A stretch of 64,000 nt of DNA from Streptomyces gilvus (lineage in GTDB: Bacteria; Actinomycetota; Actinomycetes; Streptomycetales; Streptomycetaceae): positions 124,001-188,000 of the forward strand of contig NZ_JAKWBE010000013.1 in assembly GCF_022513565.1 (NCBI RefSeq). The letters are read 5' to 3'. Position numbers and translations under genes: made by a program. Shown here one piece after another: positions 41,629 through 49,215 of this stretch (within the stretch, counting starts at the first letter, position 1; each line of letters starts with the position of its first letter). The notes beneath the pieces are model-generated. The model had not been told where the DNA came from, ran no database searches, and saw nothing but the letters and a program-made list of their open reading frames with translations.

Positions 41629-41666
41629 GAAGGGGCGGCACCCGGATTTCCGGGTGCCGCCCCTTC
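41629..41666. terminator. Bidirectional terminator between gltX and the RelE-like gene
   Basis: A 17-bp perfect stem (41629-41645 with 41650-41666) encloses the loop ATTT, between two convergent genes. Confidence 0.9.
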
Positions 41667-41675
41667 ACGCTCCCG

Positions 41676-41960
41676 TCACTGCGCGTCGGCTTCGTCGATC
41701 AGATAGGCGCTCTCGTCGAAGGTCTCCAGCACGACGACGACCATGATCGCGCCGGCGACCATGTATTCCAGCTTCAAGCCAGGACCGACGTAGGCCCTGC
41801 GCAGGTTGTCGTCGGGCCCCAGGGGAGCGGTGGAGGTCTTGCGGTACGGGTCTCGGGCCAGTACCCGCACGGCCCTGTCCAGTTGTGCCCGGCGTTCCGT
41901 GGGCAGGCCGTCGTACCTCGCGCGGGCCTCGACGGTGAACTGGACTCGGTACTCGCTCAT
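41676..41960 (-). CDS. RelE/ParE-like small protein, no adjacent antitoxin
   Basis: This 94-residue protein, MSEYRVQFTVEARARYDGLP, has the RelE/ParE-fold pattern: a basic helix pair (RRAQLDRAVRVLARDP), LRRAYVGPGLKLEYMVAGA and a terminal beta hairpin IMVVVVLETF. Neither side has a short antitoxin frame; the divergent neighbour is a HAD hydrolase only 25 bases away. It could be a solitary toxin-like protein or a domesticated relic. There is no Shine-Dalgarno sequence; CACACT lies six bases before the ATG. Confidence 0.7.
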   Translation of the reverse strand: MSEYRVQFTVEARARYDGLPTERRAQLDRAVRVLARDPYRKTSTAPLGPDDNLRRAYVGPGLKLEYMVAGAIMVVVVLETFDESAYLIDEADAQ

Positions 41961-41985
41961 GGCCCGAGTGTGCCAGTCTGTGAGG

Positions 41986-42714
41986 GTGATCAAAGCCGTT
42001 GTGTGGGACGTGGACGACACCCTCTTCGACTACACGAGCGCGGACCGCGTCGGCATGGGGGCCCATCTCGCCGCCGAGGGGCTGCTCGACGGGTACGCCG
42101 ACGCGGCACAGGCCGTCGTGCGCTGGCGGGAGGTCACCGACCAGCAGTGGGCCCGGTTCTCCGCGGGTGAGGTCACCTTCGAGGAGCAGCGCCGGGAGCG
42201 CATCCGCGTCTTCCTGGGCCAGGCGCTGAGCGACGCCGAGGCCGACGCCTGGTTCACGCGTTACCTGCGTCACTACGAGGCCGCCTGGGCCCTCTTCCCG
42301 GACGTCCTGCCCGTCCTGGACGCCCTCGCGGCCAGCCACCGGCACGCCGTGCTGTCCAACTCCAGCCTCACCGTCCAGGACCGCAAGCTGCGCGTCCTCG
42401 GCGTCCACGACCGCTTCGAGGTCATCCTGTGCGCCGCCGAACTCGGCGTCTCCAAGCCGGAGGCCGCCGCGTTCCTGGCCGCCTGCGACGCCCTGGGGCT
42501 GGCCCCGCACGAGGTCGCGTACGTCGGCGACCATCCGGAGATCGACGGGCGCGGTGCCGCAGAGGCCGGGCTGATGTCCGTGTGGATCGATCGCAACGGC
42601 GTGTACACCGGCGGCGGCGCCCCCACCGGCCGGCACCGCATCGCCTCCCTCGCCGAACTCCCCGCGGTCCTCGGCGCGGATACCCGTTTTGGAGCCCCGT
42701 CCACCTTCGGGTAA
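41986..42714 (+). CDS. HAD-family hydrolase
   Basis: This 242-residue haloacid-dehalogenase-type phosphatase has motif I VVWDVDDTLFDYTSA (nucleophile Asp8), motif II AVLSNSSLTVQD, motif III Lys in GVSKPEAAAFLAAC and motif IV VGDHPEIDGRGAAEAG. The cap is a C1 helical insert between residues 15 and 95. GTG 41986 has no clear ribosome binding site. The stop codon lies within the putative tRNA promoter. The substrate is unknown. Confidence 0.87.
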   Translation: MIKAVVWDVDDTLFDYTSADRVGMGAHLAAEGLLDGYADAAQAVVRWREVTDQQWARFSAGEVTFEEQRRERIRVFLGQALSDAEADAWFTRYLRHYEAAWALFPDVLPVLDALAASHRHAVLSNSSLTVQDRKLRVLGVHDRFEVILCAAELGVSKPEAAAFLAACDALGLAPHEVAYVGDHPEIDGRGAAEAGLMSVWIDRNGVYTGGGAPTGRHRIASLAELPAVLGADTRFGAPSTFG

Positions 42715-42717
42715 TGT
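42689..42717 (+). promoter_or_regulatory. Vegetative promoter for the tRNA cluster
   Basis: TTGGAG (42689-42694), 17-base spacer, TAATGT (42712-42717) overlaps the end of the HAD gene and lies about 90 bases before the first tRNA. It is the best sigma-HrdB-type promoter in the window. Confidence 0.65.
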
Positions 42718-42806
42718 TCTTCCTGCGCCGCCGGGGAGCGGGCCGAAAGGCCGGGAACCGGAGGAGCAGAACTAGAACAAGATCCCCACAGGGGTTTGCG
42801 TTCCAG

Positions 42807-42878
42807 TGGCCTATGGTGTAATTGGCAGCACGACTGATTCTGGTTCAGTTAGTCTTGGTTCGAGTCCAGGTAGGCCAG
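42807..42878 (+). tRNA. tRNA-Gln (CTG)
   Basis: A 72-base cloverleaf: acceptor TGGCCTA/TAGGCCA, anticodon stem ACTGA/TCAGT with loop TTCTGGT (anticodon CTG), T arm with GGTTCGAGTCC and discriminator G. CCA is not encoded. Confidence 0.95.
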
Positions 42879-42920
42879 CTCGCAGAGCTCATCTGCACAG
42901 ACGGAGATCAACTCCGTGAA

Positions 42921-42993
42921 GCCCCCGTTGTGTAGCGGCCTAGCACGCTGCCCTCTCAAGGCAGTAGCGCCGGTTCGAATCCGGTCGGGGGTA
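42921..42993 (+). tRNA. tRNA-Glu (CTC), copy 1
   Basis: A 73-base cloverleaf: acceptor GCCCCCG/CGGGGGT, anticodon stem CTGCC/GGCAG with loop CTCTCAA (anticodon CTC), T loop TTCGAAT. It differs from the other two copies by a compensated pair in the anticodon stem. Confidence 0.95.
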
Positions 42994-43033
42994 CTGGTTC
43001 CGAGAGGTCGACGATCGACTCGGGATCGCTAGG

Positions 43034-43106
43034 GCCCCCGTTGTGTAGCGGCCTAGCACGCCGCCCTCTCAAGGCGGTAGCGCCGGTTCGAATCCGGTCG
43101 GGGGTA
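43034..43106 (+). tRNA. tRNA-Glu (CTC), copy 2
   Basis: As copy 1, but the anticodon stem is CCGCC/GGCGG; anticodon CTC, 73 bases. Confidence 0.95.
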
Positions 43107-43126
43107 CGAACTGGTCTAAACCACAT

Positions 43127-43198
43127 TGGTCTATGGTGTAATTGGCAGCACGACTGATTCTGGTTCAGTTAGTCTTGGTTCGAGTCCAGGTAGACCAG
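43127..43198 (+). tRNA. tRNA-Gln (CTG), copy 2
   Basis: Same as the first tRNA-Gln except for one compensated acceptor pair (TGGTCTA/TAGACCA); anticodon CTG, 72 bases. Confidence 0.95.
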
Positions 43199-43241
43199 CT
43201 CGGATCTGCGGCGTTGTAGATGCAATGCTTGCGAGATCCAC

Positions 43242-43314
43242 GCCCCCGTTGTGTAGCGGCCTAGCACGCCGCCCTCTCAAGGCGGTAGCGCCGGTTCGAA
43301 TCCGGTCGGGGGTA
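43242..43314 (+). tRNA. tRNA-Glu (CTC), copy 3
   Basis: Identical to copy 2 over its 73 bases; anticodon CTC. It is the last tRNA before the terminator. Confidence 0.95.
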
Positions 43315-43319
43315 CGGGA

Positions 43320-43351
43320 CGAAGGCTCCTCGCCTGAGCGAGGGGCCTTCG
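43320..43351. terminator. Terminator of the tRNA operon
   Basis: CGAAGGCTCCTCGC (43320-43333), loop CTGA, GCGAGGGGCCTTCG (43338-43351); one G-T pair in the stem. It also faces the convergent MerR gene. Confidence 0.8.
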
Positions 43352-43365
43352 CTGTTGTCCGGGGT

Positions 43366-44010
43366 TCATTCGAACCCGTACCGCCGCGCCGACTCCTCCT
43401 CCTGGGCCAGCCGGTGCAGTGCCTGCAGGGCGGGCTCGTTGAGGATCGCCCCCAGGATCGCGAACTCGACCTGCACCGCGTCCGACGGATACGCCTCCAT
43501 GTTGTCCAGGTCCAGGACGGCCGTCCGGTGCATCAACTCGGCGTACGGCGCGAGCTGTTCGGCTCCCCAGTCGAAGCCGAGCCGACGGAACGCGGCCAGC
43601 GCCACCACCAGCGAGCGGTACGCGGGGGAGATGGACGTCAGCTGCCTGGCGTTGTGCCAGCCGAGCCGGTCCAGCAGTGCGCCGACCTCCCGGTGCGCGG
43701 CCCGCACGTACTCGTCGTCCTCGTCGGGCTCCGGCACCTGCGGCAGCGCCCACAGGGCCGCGCCCAGCCGGATCGTGCGGCCCAGGGAGTCGTCGTCGAC
43801 GTGTCCCAGCACCTCGCGCACGGTCGCCACCGGCACCCGGCCGATCTGGATCATCGCGCGCACCAGGCGCAGCCGGCGCAGATGCTCCTCGTCGTACTCG
43901 GAGGTCGTCGCGTTGATCTGACGGCCCTGCGGCAACAGCCCTTCGCGCAGGTAGTACTTGATCGTCGCGACGGACACCCCGCTGCGGGTGCTCAGTTCGG
44001 CGAGCCGCAT
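43366..44010 (-). CDS. MerR-family regulator
   Basis: This 214-residue protein has the N-terminal MerR helix-turn-helix (MRLAELSTRSGVSVATIKYY, LREGLLPQG) and wing helix EEHLRRLRLVRAMIQIGRVP. The C-terminal helical domain has no cysteine pair for metal sensing. AAGGAG precedes the ATG. It is divergent from the DUF4188 gene across 86 bases and very probably regulates it. Confidence 0.9.
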   Translation of the reverse strand: MRLAELSTRSGVSVATIKYYLREGLLPQGRQINATTSEYDEEHLRRLRLVRAMIQIGRVPVATVREVLGHVDDDSLGRTIRLGAALWALPQVPEPDEDDEYVRAAHREVGALLDRLGWHNARQLTSISPAYRSLVVALAAFRRLGFDWGAEQLAPYAELMHRTAVLDLDNMEAYPSDAVQVEFAILGAILNEPALQALHRLAQEEESARRYGFE

Positions 44011-44024
44011 CTCTTGCGCTCCTT

Positions 44025-44063
44025 CTCGGATACCGGCACTATCTAATCATCGCCACTCGGATA
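44025..44063. promoter_or_regulatory. CTCGGATA repeats in the MerR/DUF4188 intergenic region
   Basis: CTCGGATA occurs at 44025-44032 and 44056-44063, with the inverted half TATC at 44040-44043 making GGATA-7-TATC. These are likely MerR contact sites. Confidence 0.45.
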
Positions 44064-44096
44064 GCGCTGCTCGCCAACCCAGGGGGAAGTGGTCAC

Positions 44097-44606
44097 ATGG
44101 TGTCCCGAACGACCGCCGACGCGAAGGGCGATGTCGTCGTCCTGCTGATCGGCATGCGGATCAACAAGTTCCGGGCCGTGCGTCTGTGGCTCCCGGTGAT
44201 GCTCGGGATGTTCCGCATGCTGCGGGAGCTGGCCAAGGCCCCGGAGCGGGGACTGCTCGGCCGTGTGCTGCTGACGGCCTCGCCGCGCACGTACTACGTC
44301 GTGCAGTACTGGGAGTCCAAGGAGAAGCTCTACGGCTACGCGACCGCGCCGGACGCCTTCCACCACGAGGCCTGGGCGCGCCTCAACCGCAAGGAGCGGG
44401 ACGGGAAACTGCGCGGACAGGTCGGCATCTGGCACGAGGCGTACATCGTGCCGGAGGGCTCGTACGAGGCGATCTACGGCGACATGCCCGCGTTCGGGCT
44501 GGCCGCCGCGCACGGTCAGATCCCGCTGGAGAGGCGCGGACGGTATGCGAAGGACCGGTTCGCCCACCGCTCGCAGCAGCCGCCGGTGGCGGAGAAGACC
44601 GGCTGA
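44097..44606 (+). CDS. DUF4188 (monooxygenase-like) protein
   Basis: This 169-residue protein matches the DUF4188 pattern: VVVLLIGMRINKFRAVRLWL, LLTASPRTYYVVQYWESKEK, LYGYATAPDAFHHEAWARLN and VGIWHEAYIVPEGSYEAIYG, a dimeric ferredoxin-like alpha/beta barrel. A role in small-molecule oxidation or stress is often annotated but not shown. GGGGGAAG precedes ATG 44097. The probable regulator is the divergent MerR. Confidence 0.85.
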   Translation: MVSRTTADAKGDVVVLLIGMRINKFRAVRLWLPVMLGMFRMLRELAKAPERGLLGRVLLTASPRTYYVVQYWESKEKLYGYATAPDAFHHEAWARLNRKERDGKLRGQVGIWHEAYIVPEGSYEAIYGDMPAFGLAAAHGQIPLERRGRYAKDRFAHRSQQPPVAEKTG

Positions 44607-44611
44607 GACCG

Positions 44612-44653
44612 GGGGGAGCGGGGGAACGGGGGGAGCGGGGGAGCGGGGAGGGT
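44612..44653 (+). repeat. G-run repeat with quadruplex potential
   Basis: Six runs of three to six G separated by AGC or AAC lie between two convergent genes. The plus strand could form a G-quadruplex. It may assist termination; no hairpin terminator is visible here. Confidence 0.6.
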
Positions 44654-44709
44654 CTGCCGCGGCGTTGAGGCGGGCCCTCCCCGTTGACGTTCCCGTGCGT
44701 GCCCGCGCG

Positions 44710-45426
44710 TCAGCCGGTGCGGCGCAGGGCCTCCGACAGACGGGCGGCGGCGTCGATGACCGCCTGGGCGTGCATACGGCCGGGGTGGCGGGTCAGGCGC
44801 TCGATGGGGCCGGAGACCGAGACGGCGGCCACCACGCGGTTGGACGGGCCGCGTACGGGCGCCGAGACGGACGCGACGCCCGGCTCACGCTCGCCGATGG
44901 ACTGGGCCCAGCCGCGGCGCCGTACGCCCGACAGGGCCGTCGCCGTGAAGCGGGCGCCCTGCAGGCCGCGGTGGAGGCGCTCGGGCTCCTCCCAGGCCAT
45001 CAGGATCTGCGCGGAGGAGCCGGCCTTCATGGTGAGCGTCGAGCCGACCGGGACGGTGTCGCGAAGGCCGGACAGCCGCTCCGCCGCGGCGACGCAGATG
45101 CGCATGTCGCCCTGGCGGCGGTAGAGCTGGGCGCTTTCGCCCGTGACGTCGCGCAGATGCGTGAGCACCGGGCCGGCCGTCGCGAGCAGGCGGTCCTCGC
45201 CGGCCGCGGCCGCGAGCTCGGCGAGCCGAGGGCCGAGAATGAAACGGCCCTGCATGTCTCGTGCCACCATGCGGTGGTGTTCCAGAGCCACGGCCAGTCG
45301 ATGGGCCGTGGGTCGTGCCAGTCCGGTGGCCGCCACCAGTCCCGCGAGGGTGGCCGGGCCGGACTCCAGGGCGCTCAGGACAAGGGCTGCCTTGTCCAGA
45401 ACGCCGACGCCGCTACTGTTGTCCAT
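44710..45426 (-). CDS. ndgR: IclR-family regulator NdgR
   Basis: This 238-residue regulator starts MDNSSGVGVLDKAALVLSAL. The helix-turn-helix is LAGLVAATGLARPTAHRLAV, and the IclR effector domain includes SAQLYRRQGDMRICVAAAER, TLTMKAGSSAQILMAW and SNRVVAAVSVSGPIERL. NdgR controls leucine and other amino acid genes in Streptomyces and is divergent from leuC as here. The ATG at 45426 gives the usual 238 residues; an upstream in-frame start would overlap the operator region. Confidence 0.93.
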   Translation of the reverse strand: MDNSSGVGVLDKAALVLSALESGPATLAGLVAATGLARPTAHRLAVALEHHRMVARDMQGRFILGPRLAELAAAAGEDRLLATAGPVLTHLRDVTGESAQLYRRQGDMRICVAAAERLSGLRDTVPVGSTLTMKAGSSAQILMAWEEPERLHRGLQGARFTATALSGVRRRGWAQSIGEREPGVASVSAPVRGPSNRVVAAVSVSGPIERLTRHPGRMHAQAVIDAAARLSEALRRTG

Positions 45427-45439
45427 GCAACGATACTCA

Positions 45440-45481
45440 CGTCTCACTCTGTGAAACGCAAGTTCCTTTTTTCGTGAGACG
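45440..45481. promoter_or_regulatory. Inverted repeat in the ndgR-leuC region (candidate NdgR operator)
   Basis: CGTCTCAC (45440-45447) and GTGAGACG (45474-45481) are exact complements 26 bases apart, flanking TTCCTTTTTT. It lies right upstream of ndgR and in the leuC control region. GGCCCG...CGGGCC near 45506-45525 is a small second dyad. Confidence 0.55.
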
Positions 45482-45614
45482 CGCAACCCTGGTAACCACA
45501 GCGGCCCGCTGACCGAACGGGCCGGATGACGGATGCCCGTGAATTGGGGCCGGGTGCCGTCTCCTCAAGATCTCTAGTTGGGCCGGTGGACGTTTGCCGG
45601 CCGGAGGGAAAGCG

Positions 45615-47045
45615 ATGGGTAGGACACTCGCGGAGAAGGTCTGGGACGACCACGTCGTCCGGCGCGCCGAGGGCGAGCCCGACCTCCTCTTCATCGATCT
45701 CCACCTCCTGCACGAGGTGACCAGCCCGCAGGCCTTCGACGGCCTGCGGCAGAACGGCCGCCCGGTGCGCCGTCTCGACCTCACCATCGCGACCGAGGAC
45801 CACAACACCCCGACCCTCGACATCGACAAGCCGATCGCGGACCCGGTCTCCCGGGCCCAGCTGGAGACGCTGCGCAAGAACTGCGCCGAGTTCGGGGTCC
45901 GGCTGCACCCGCTGGGCGACGTCGAGCAGGGCGTCGTGCACGTCGTCGGCCCGCAGCTGGGCCTGACCCAGCCCGGTACGACCGTCGTCTGCGGCGACTC
46001 GCACACCTCCACGCACGGTGCCTTCGGCGCGCTGGCGTTCGGCATCGGCACCTCGCAGGTCGAGCACGTGCTGGCCACCCAGACGCTGCCGCTGGCCCGC
46101 CCGAAGACCATGGCGATCACGGTCGACGGCGAGCTGCCCGAGGGCGTCACCGCCAAGGACCTGATCCTGGCGATCATCGCCAAGATCGGTACCGGCGGCG
46201 GCCAGGGCTACATCCTGGAGTACCGCGGATCCGCCATCGAGAAGCTCTCGATGGAGGCCCGGATGACCATCTGCAACATGTCGATCGAGGCCGGCGCCCG
46301 CGCGGGCATGATCGCCCCCGACGAGACCACCTTCGCCTACCTCAAGGGCCGTCCGCACGCGCCCGAGGGCGAGGAGTGGGACGCGGCCGTCGCGTACTGG
46401 AAGACGCTGAGGACCGACGAGGACGCCGAGTTCGACGCCGAGGTGGTCATCGACGCCGCCTCCCTGTCGCCGTTCGTCACCTGGGGCACCAACCCCGGCC
46501 AGGGCGCGCCGCTTTCGGCGTCCGTCCCCGACCCGGCTTCGTACGAAGACGCTTCGGAGCGCCTCGCCGCCGAAAAGGCCCTGGAATACATGGGGTTGGC
46601 GGCCGGACAGCCGCTGCGCTCCATCAACGTGGACACCGTCTTCGTAGGTTCCTGCACGAACGGCCGCATCGAGGACCTGCGGGCCGCGGCCGAACTCCTC
46701 AAGGGCCGCAAAGTCGCCGACGGCGTACGGATGCTGGTCGTCCCGGGCTCCGCGCGGGTGGGTCTGCAGGCCGTCTCCGAGGGCCTGGACGTCGTCTTCA
46801 AGGAGGCCGGCGCCGAGTGGCGGCACGCGGGCTGCTCGATGTGCCTGGGCATGAACCCCGACCAGCTGGCCCCGGGCGAGCGCTCCGCCTCCACCTCCAA
46901 CCGCAACTTCGAGGGACGGCAGGGCAAGGGCGGCCGTACGCACCTGGTCTCGCCGCAGGTCGCCGCCGCGACCGCCGTGCTGGGCCACCTGGCCTCGCCC
47001 GCCGACCTGACCGACGTAACCGCCGCCGCGCCCGCTGGAGTCTGA
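45615..47045 (+). CDS. leuC: 3-isopropylmalate dehydratase large subunit
   Basis: This 476-residue aconitase-family subunit isomerises 2- to 3-isopropylmalate. 4Fe-4S ligands are seen in FVGSCTNGRIEDLRAAAELL and the CSMCLGMNPDQ pair. Other blocks are VVCGDSHTSTHGAFGALAFG, GTGGGQGYILEYRGSAIEKL and SNRNFEGRQGKGGRTHLVSP. GGAGGGAAAGCG precedes ATG 45615. leuD follows 6 bases after the stop. Control by NdgR is expected. Confidence 0.97.
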   Translation: MGRTLAEKVWDDHVVRRAEGEPDLLFIDLHLLHEVTSPQAFDGLRQNGRPVRRLDLTIATEDHNTPTLDIDKPIADPVSRAQLETLRKNCAEFGVRLHPLGDVEQGVVHVVGPQLGLTQPGTTVVCGDSHTSTHGAFGALAFGIGTSQVEHVLATQTLPLARPKTMAITVDGELPEGVTAKDLILAIIAKIGTGGGQGYILEYRGSAIEKLSMEARMTICNMSIEAGARAGMIAPDETTFAYLKGRPHAPEGEEWDAAVAYWKTLRTDEDAEFDAEVVIDAASLSPFVTWGTNPGQGAPLSASVPDPASYEDASERLAAEKALEYMGLAAGQPLRSINVDTVFVGSCTNGRIEDLRAAAELLKGRKVADGVRMLVVPGSARVGLQAVSEGLDVVFKEAGAEWRHAGCSMCLGMNPDQLAPGERSASTSNRNFEGRQGKGGRTHLVSPQVAAATAVLGHLASPADLTDVTAAAPAGV

Positions 47046-47051
47046 TCAGTC

Positions 47052-47645
47052 ATGGAAGCATTCACCAAGCACACCGGACGGGCCGTCCCGCTGCGCCGCT
47101 CCAACGTCGACACCGACCAGATCATCCCTGCTCACTGGCTCAAGAAGGTGACCCGGGACGGTTTCGAGGACGGGCTGTTCGAGGCCTGGCGCAAGGACGA
47201 GAGCTTCGTCCTCAACCGCCCCGAGCGCGCGGGCGCCACGGTCCTGGTCGCCGGCCCCGACTTCGGCACCGGCTCCTCCCGTGAGCACGCGGTGTGGGCG
47301 CTGCAGAACTACGGCTTCAAGACCGTGATCTCCTCCCGGTTCGCCGACATCTTCCGCGGCAACTCGCTGAAGAACGGCCTGCTCACCGTGGTTCTGGAGC
47401 AGAAGATCGTGGACGCCCTGTGGGAGCTCACCGAGAAGGACCCCGAGGCCGAGATCACCGTCGACCTCGAGGCCCGCGAGGTGCGCGCCGAGGGGATCAC
47501 CGCCTCCTTCGAGCTGGACGAGAACTCCCGCTGGCGGCTGCTGAACGGTCTGGACGACATCTCCATCACCCTCCAGAACGAGGCGGACATCGCCGCGTAC
47601 GAGGCGAAGCGTCCCTCGTACAAGCCGAAGACGCTCCAGGTGTGA
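47052..47645 (+). CDS. leuD: 3-isopropylmalate dehydratase small subunit
   Basis: This 197-residue partner of LeuC is full length: RRSNVDTDQIIPAHWLKKVT, VLVAGPDFGTGSSREHAVWA, SSRFADIFRGNSLKNGLLTV and a C-terminal LNGLDDISITLQNEADIAAY. It is translationally close to leuC, and its ribosome binding site GGAG lies inside the leuC end. Four tandem hexamers of GAGCCT type follow the stop. Confidence 0.96.
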   Translation: MEAFTKHTGRAVPLRRSNVDTDQIIPAHWLKKVTRDGFEDGLFEAWRKDESFVLNRPERAGATVLVAGPDFGTGSSREHAVWALQNYGFKTVISSRFADIFRGNSLKNGLLTVVLEQKIVDALWELTEKDPEAEITVDLEAREVRAEGITASFELDENSRWRLLNGLDDISITLQNEADIAAYEAKRPSYKPKTLQV

Positions 47646-47712
47646 GCCTGAGCCTGAGCTTGAGCCCGGGCCCCCTCCGGAGCATCTGAACACGGCTGGT
47701 TTCAGCCACCCG

Positions 47713-47741
47713 GTACCCCCGATCAGCCCGATCGGGGGTAC
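47713..47741 (+). terminator. Terminator after leuCD
   Basis: GTACCCCCGAT (47713-47723) pairs perfectly with ATCGGGGGTAC (47731-47741), loop CAGCCCG. Confidence 0.8.
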
Positions 47742-47928
47742 TGCCATGTCCGCACCCGATCAGCCCCGCGTGGCTCTTGGATTTCGTTCAACTTCCCACG
47801 TTAGAAAGGGTGTTGCCGGGGTACGCGAGGGTTGTAGCCGTGACTTCCCAAGACGCCCGGACGGCCGTTTGAGGTGGCAGTTGCCCCCTGGGCAGGCGAC
47901 AACTCGCCCCAGATGGCACAATCTGTGC

Positions 47929-48159
47929 ATGGAACACGACGGCCAACTCGAGCTCTATGCGGCGGTCGCGGACCAACTCAAGGAAGCGCACGCAAGAGTG
48001 CGCGCACTGCAAGTCCCGGAGGGCGTACGGATGGCGCTGACCCGGAAGCTGCTGGTCATTACGGCCGCGGCCAAGCACGATCTCGCCGACGCGGCAAGGC
48101 GTCTGGAGGCGTTCGGAGCGGACCTCGACGAGGGGCGAATCCCTGAAGAGGACCACTGA
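47929..48159 (+). CDS. Small conserved helical protein between leuD and hupS
   Basis: This 76-residue protein, MEHDGQLELYAAVADQLKEA onward, is almost wholly helical (VRMALTRKLLVITAAAKHDL, ADAARRLEAFGADLDEG). There is no signal or membrane segment. The longer in-frame extension from 47746 has poor codon bias. No Shine-Dalgarno; CACAAT ends six bases before the ATG. Its fixed position beside hupS suggests a core but unknown role. Confidence 0.72.
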   Translation: MEHDGQLELYAAVADQLKEAHARVRALQVPEGVRMALTRKLLVITAAAKHDLADAARRLEAFGADLDEGRIPEEDH

Positions 48160-48296
48160 TCGCAGCCGGGGCAGTCGAGTTCGTTGCGGCGCACGGGTGA
48201 TTAGCCCGTTTCGTGTTTGATTTGCGGTATATATCTGCCTAACGTGCGAAAAAGCTTGAACACTTTCGTTCTGGCGATGTCTCCGAAGGGGAAGAC
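48160..48296 (+). promoter_or_regulatory. hupS upstream region
   Basis: An unusually AT-rich stretch (TTTGATTTGCGGTATATATC, 48217-48236) and TTGAAC (48256-48261) probably contain the hupS promoter; the exact boxes are uncertain. AAGGGG at 48286 serves GTG 48297. Confidence 0.4.
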
Positions 48297-48926
48297 GTGA
48301 ACAAGGCGCAGCTCGTAGAAGCGATTGCCGACAAGCTGGGCGGCCGCCAGCAGGCCGCCGACGCTGTCGACGCGGTCCTGGACGCCATCGTCCGCGCGAC
48401 GGTCGCGGGTGACCGGGTCTCGGTCACCGGCTTCGGCTCGTTCGAGAAGGTCGACCGTCCGGCCCGCTACGCCCGCAACCCCCAGACGGGCGAGCGGGTT
48501 CGGGTCAAGAAGACCTCCGTTCCGCGCTTCCGCGCGGGCCAGGGCTTCAAGGACCTGGTCAGCGGCTCGAAGAAGCTCCCCCGCGGCGGCGAGGTCGCCG
48601 TCAAGAAGGCGCCCAAGGGCAGCCTGACCGGCGGTGCTTCGACGACCGTGAAGAAGGCCGCGGCGAAGAAGGCGACCACGAAGTCGGCCGCCGCGAAGAA
48701 GACCACGGCGAAGAAGACGACGGCCAAGAAGACCGCGGCCACCGCCAAGAAGACCACCGCGAAGAAGACGACGGCCAAGAAGACCACGGGCGCCGCCAAG
48801 ACCTCCGCGGCGAAGAAGACCACCGCCAAGAGCGCGACCGCCAAGAAGGCGCCGGCCAAGAAGGCCCCCGCCAAGAAGTCGGCCGCCCGCAGCACCGCCA
48901 AGAAGGCCACGGCCCGCACCAGGTAA
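48297..48926 (+). CDS. hupS: HU-type nucleoid protein with histone H1-like tail
   Basis: This 209-residue protein has HU fold residues 1-92 (MNKAQLVEAIADKLGGRQQA, GDRVSVTGFGSFEKVDRPAR, ARNPQTGERVRVKKTSVPRF). Residues 100-209 are a Lys/Ala/Thr tail of KTTAKK and AAAKK repeats, like eukaryotic H1. HupS is the actinobacterial two-domain HU that compacts the nucleoid during sporulation. A perfect terminator follows. Confidence 0.96.
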   Translation: MNKAQLVEAIADKLGGRQQAADAVDAVLDAIVRATVAGDRVSVTGFGSFEKVDRPARYARNPQTGERVRVKKTSVPRFRAGQGFKDLVSGSKKLPRGGEVAVKKAPKGSLTGGASTTVKKAAAKKATTKSAAAKKTTAKKTTAKKTAATAKKTTAKKTTAKKTTGAAKTSAAKKTTAKSATAKKAPAKKAPAKKSAARSTAKKATARTR

Positions 48927-48948
48927 GGGCACAGGGGCACTCACGCGC

Positions 48949-48978
48949 CGGGCCGGACTCCCCGTGGAGTCCGGCCCG
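48949..48978. terminator. Terminator after hupS
   Basis: CGGGCCGGACTCC (48949-48961), loop CCGT, GGAGTCCGGCCCG (48966-48978); between convergent genes. Confidence 0.88.
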
Positions 48979-49001
48979 CGGCGTGTTGTGGGACGGCCGG
49001 G

Positions 49002-49205
49002 TCAGAAGGTCTGCAGCGTCACCAGAGTGATGTGCGGGCCGTCCTCGGCTCCCTCGACCTCGATCCGCACCCGCTGACCGGGCCTGAGCAGCCTGAGTCC
49101 GCCCGCGTCGAACGCCTCGGCGTCGAACGGCACGGGGGTTCCGTCGTCGAGCAGCACACTGCCGCTGCGCGTCTCGGAGTCGTAGGTGTACGCGGTCGCC
49201 TGCAT
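49002..49205 (-). CDS. Small cold-shock-domain-like protein
   Basis: This 67-residue protein, MQATAYTYDSETRSGSVLLD, then LRPGQRVRIEVEGAED, has the beta-strand spacing of a CspA/OB fold but lacks the RNP1 and RNP2 aromatic motifs. It lies 10 bases after cofC in the same direction and may be co-transcribed with it. Function unknown. Confidence 0.72.
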   Translation of the reverse strand: MQATAYTYDSETRSGSVLLDDGTPVPFDAEAFDAGGLRLLRPGQRVRIEVEGAEDGPHITLVTLQTF

Positions 49206-49215
49206 GCAGCGCAGC

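Noticed and set aside
42807..43314. Repeated tRNA sequences as possible phage attachment sites or an integrated element
   Set aside because: The repeats are complete tRNA genes in tandem. No integrase, partial tRNA copy or composition change lies nearby.
48660..48920. Lysine/alanine repeat in HupS as something novel
   Set aside because: A histone H1-like tail is the known defining feature of HupS in Streptomyces.
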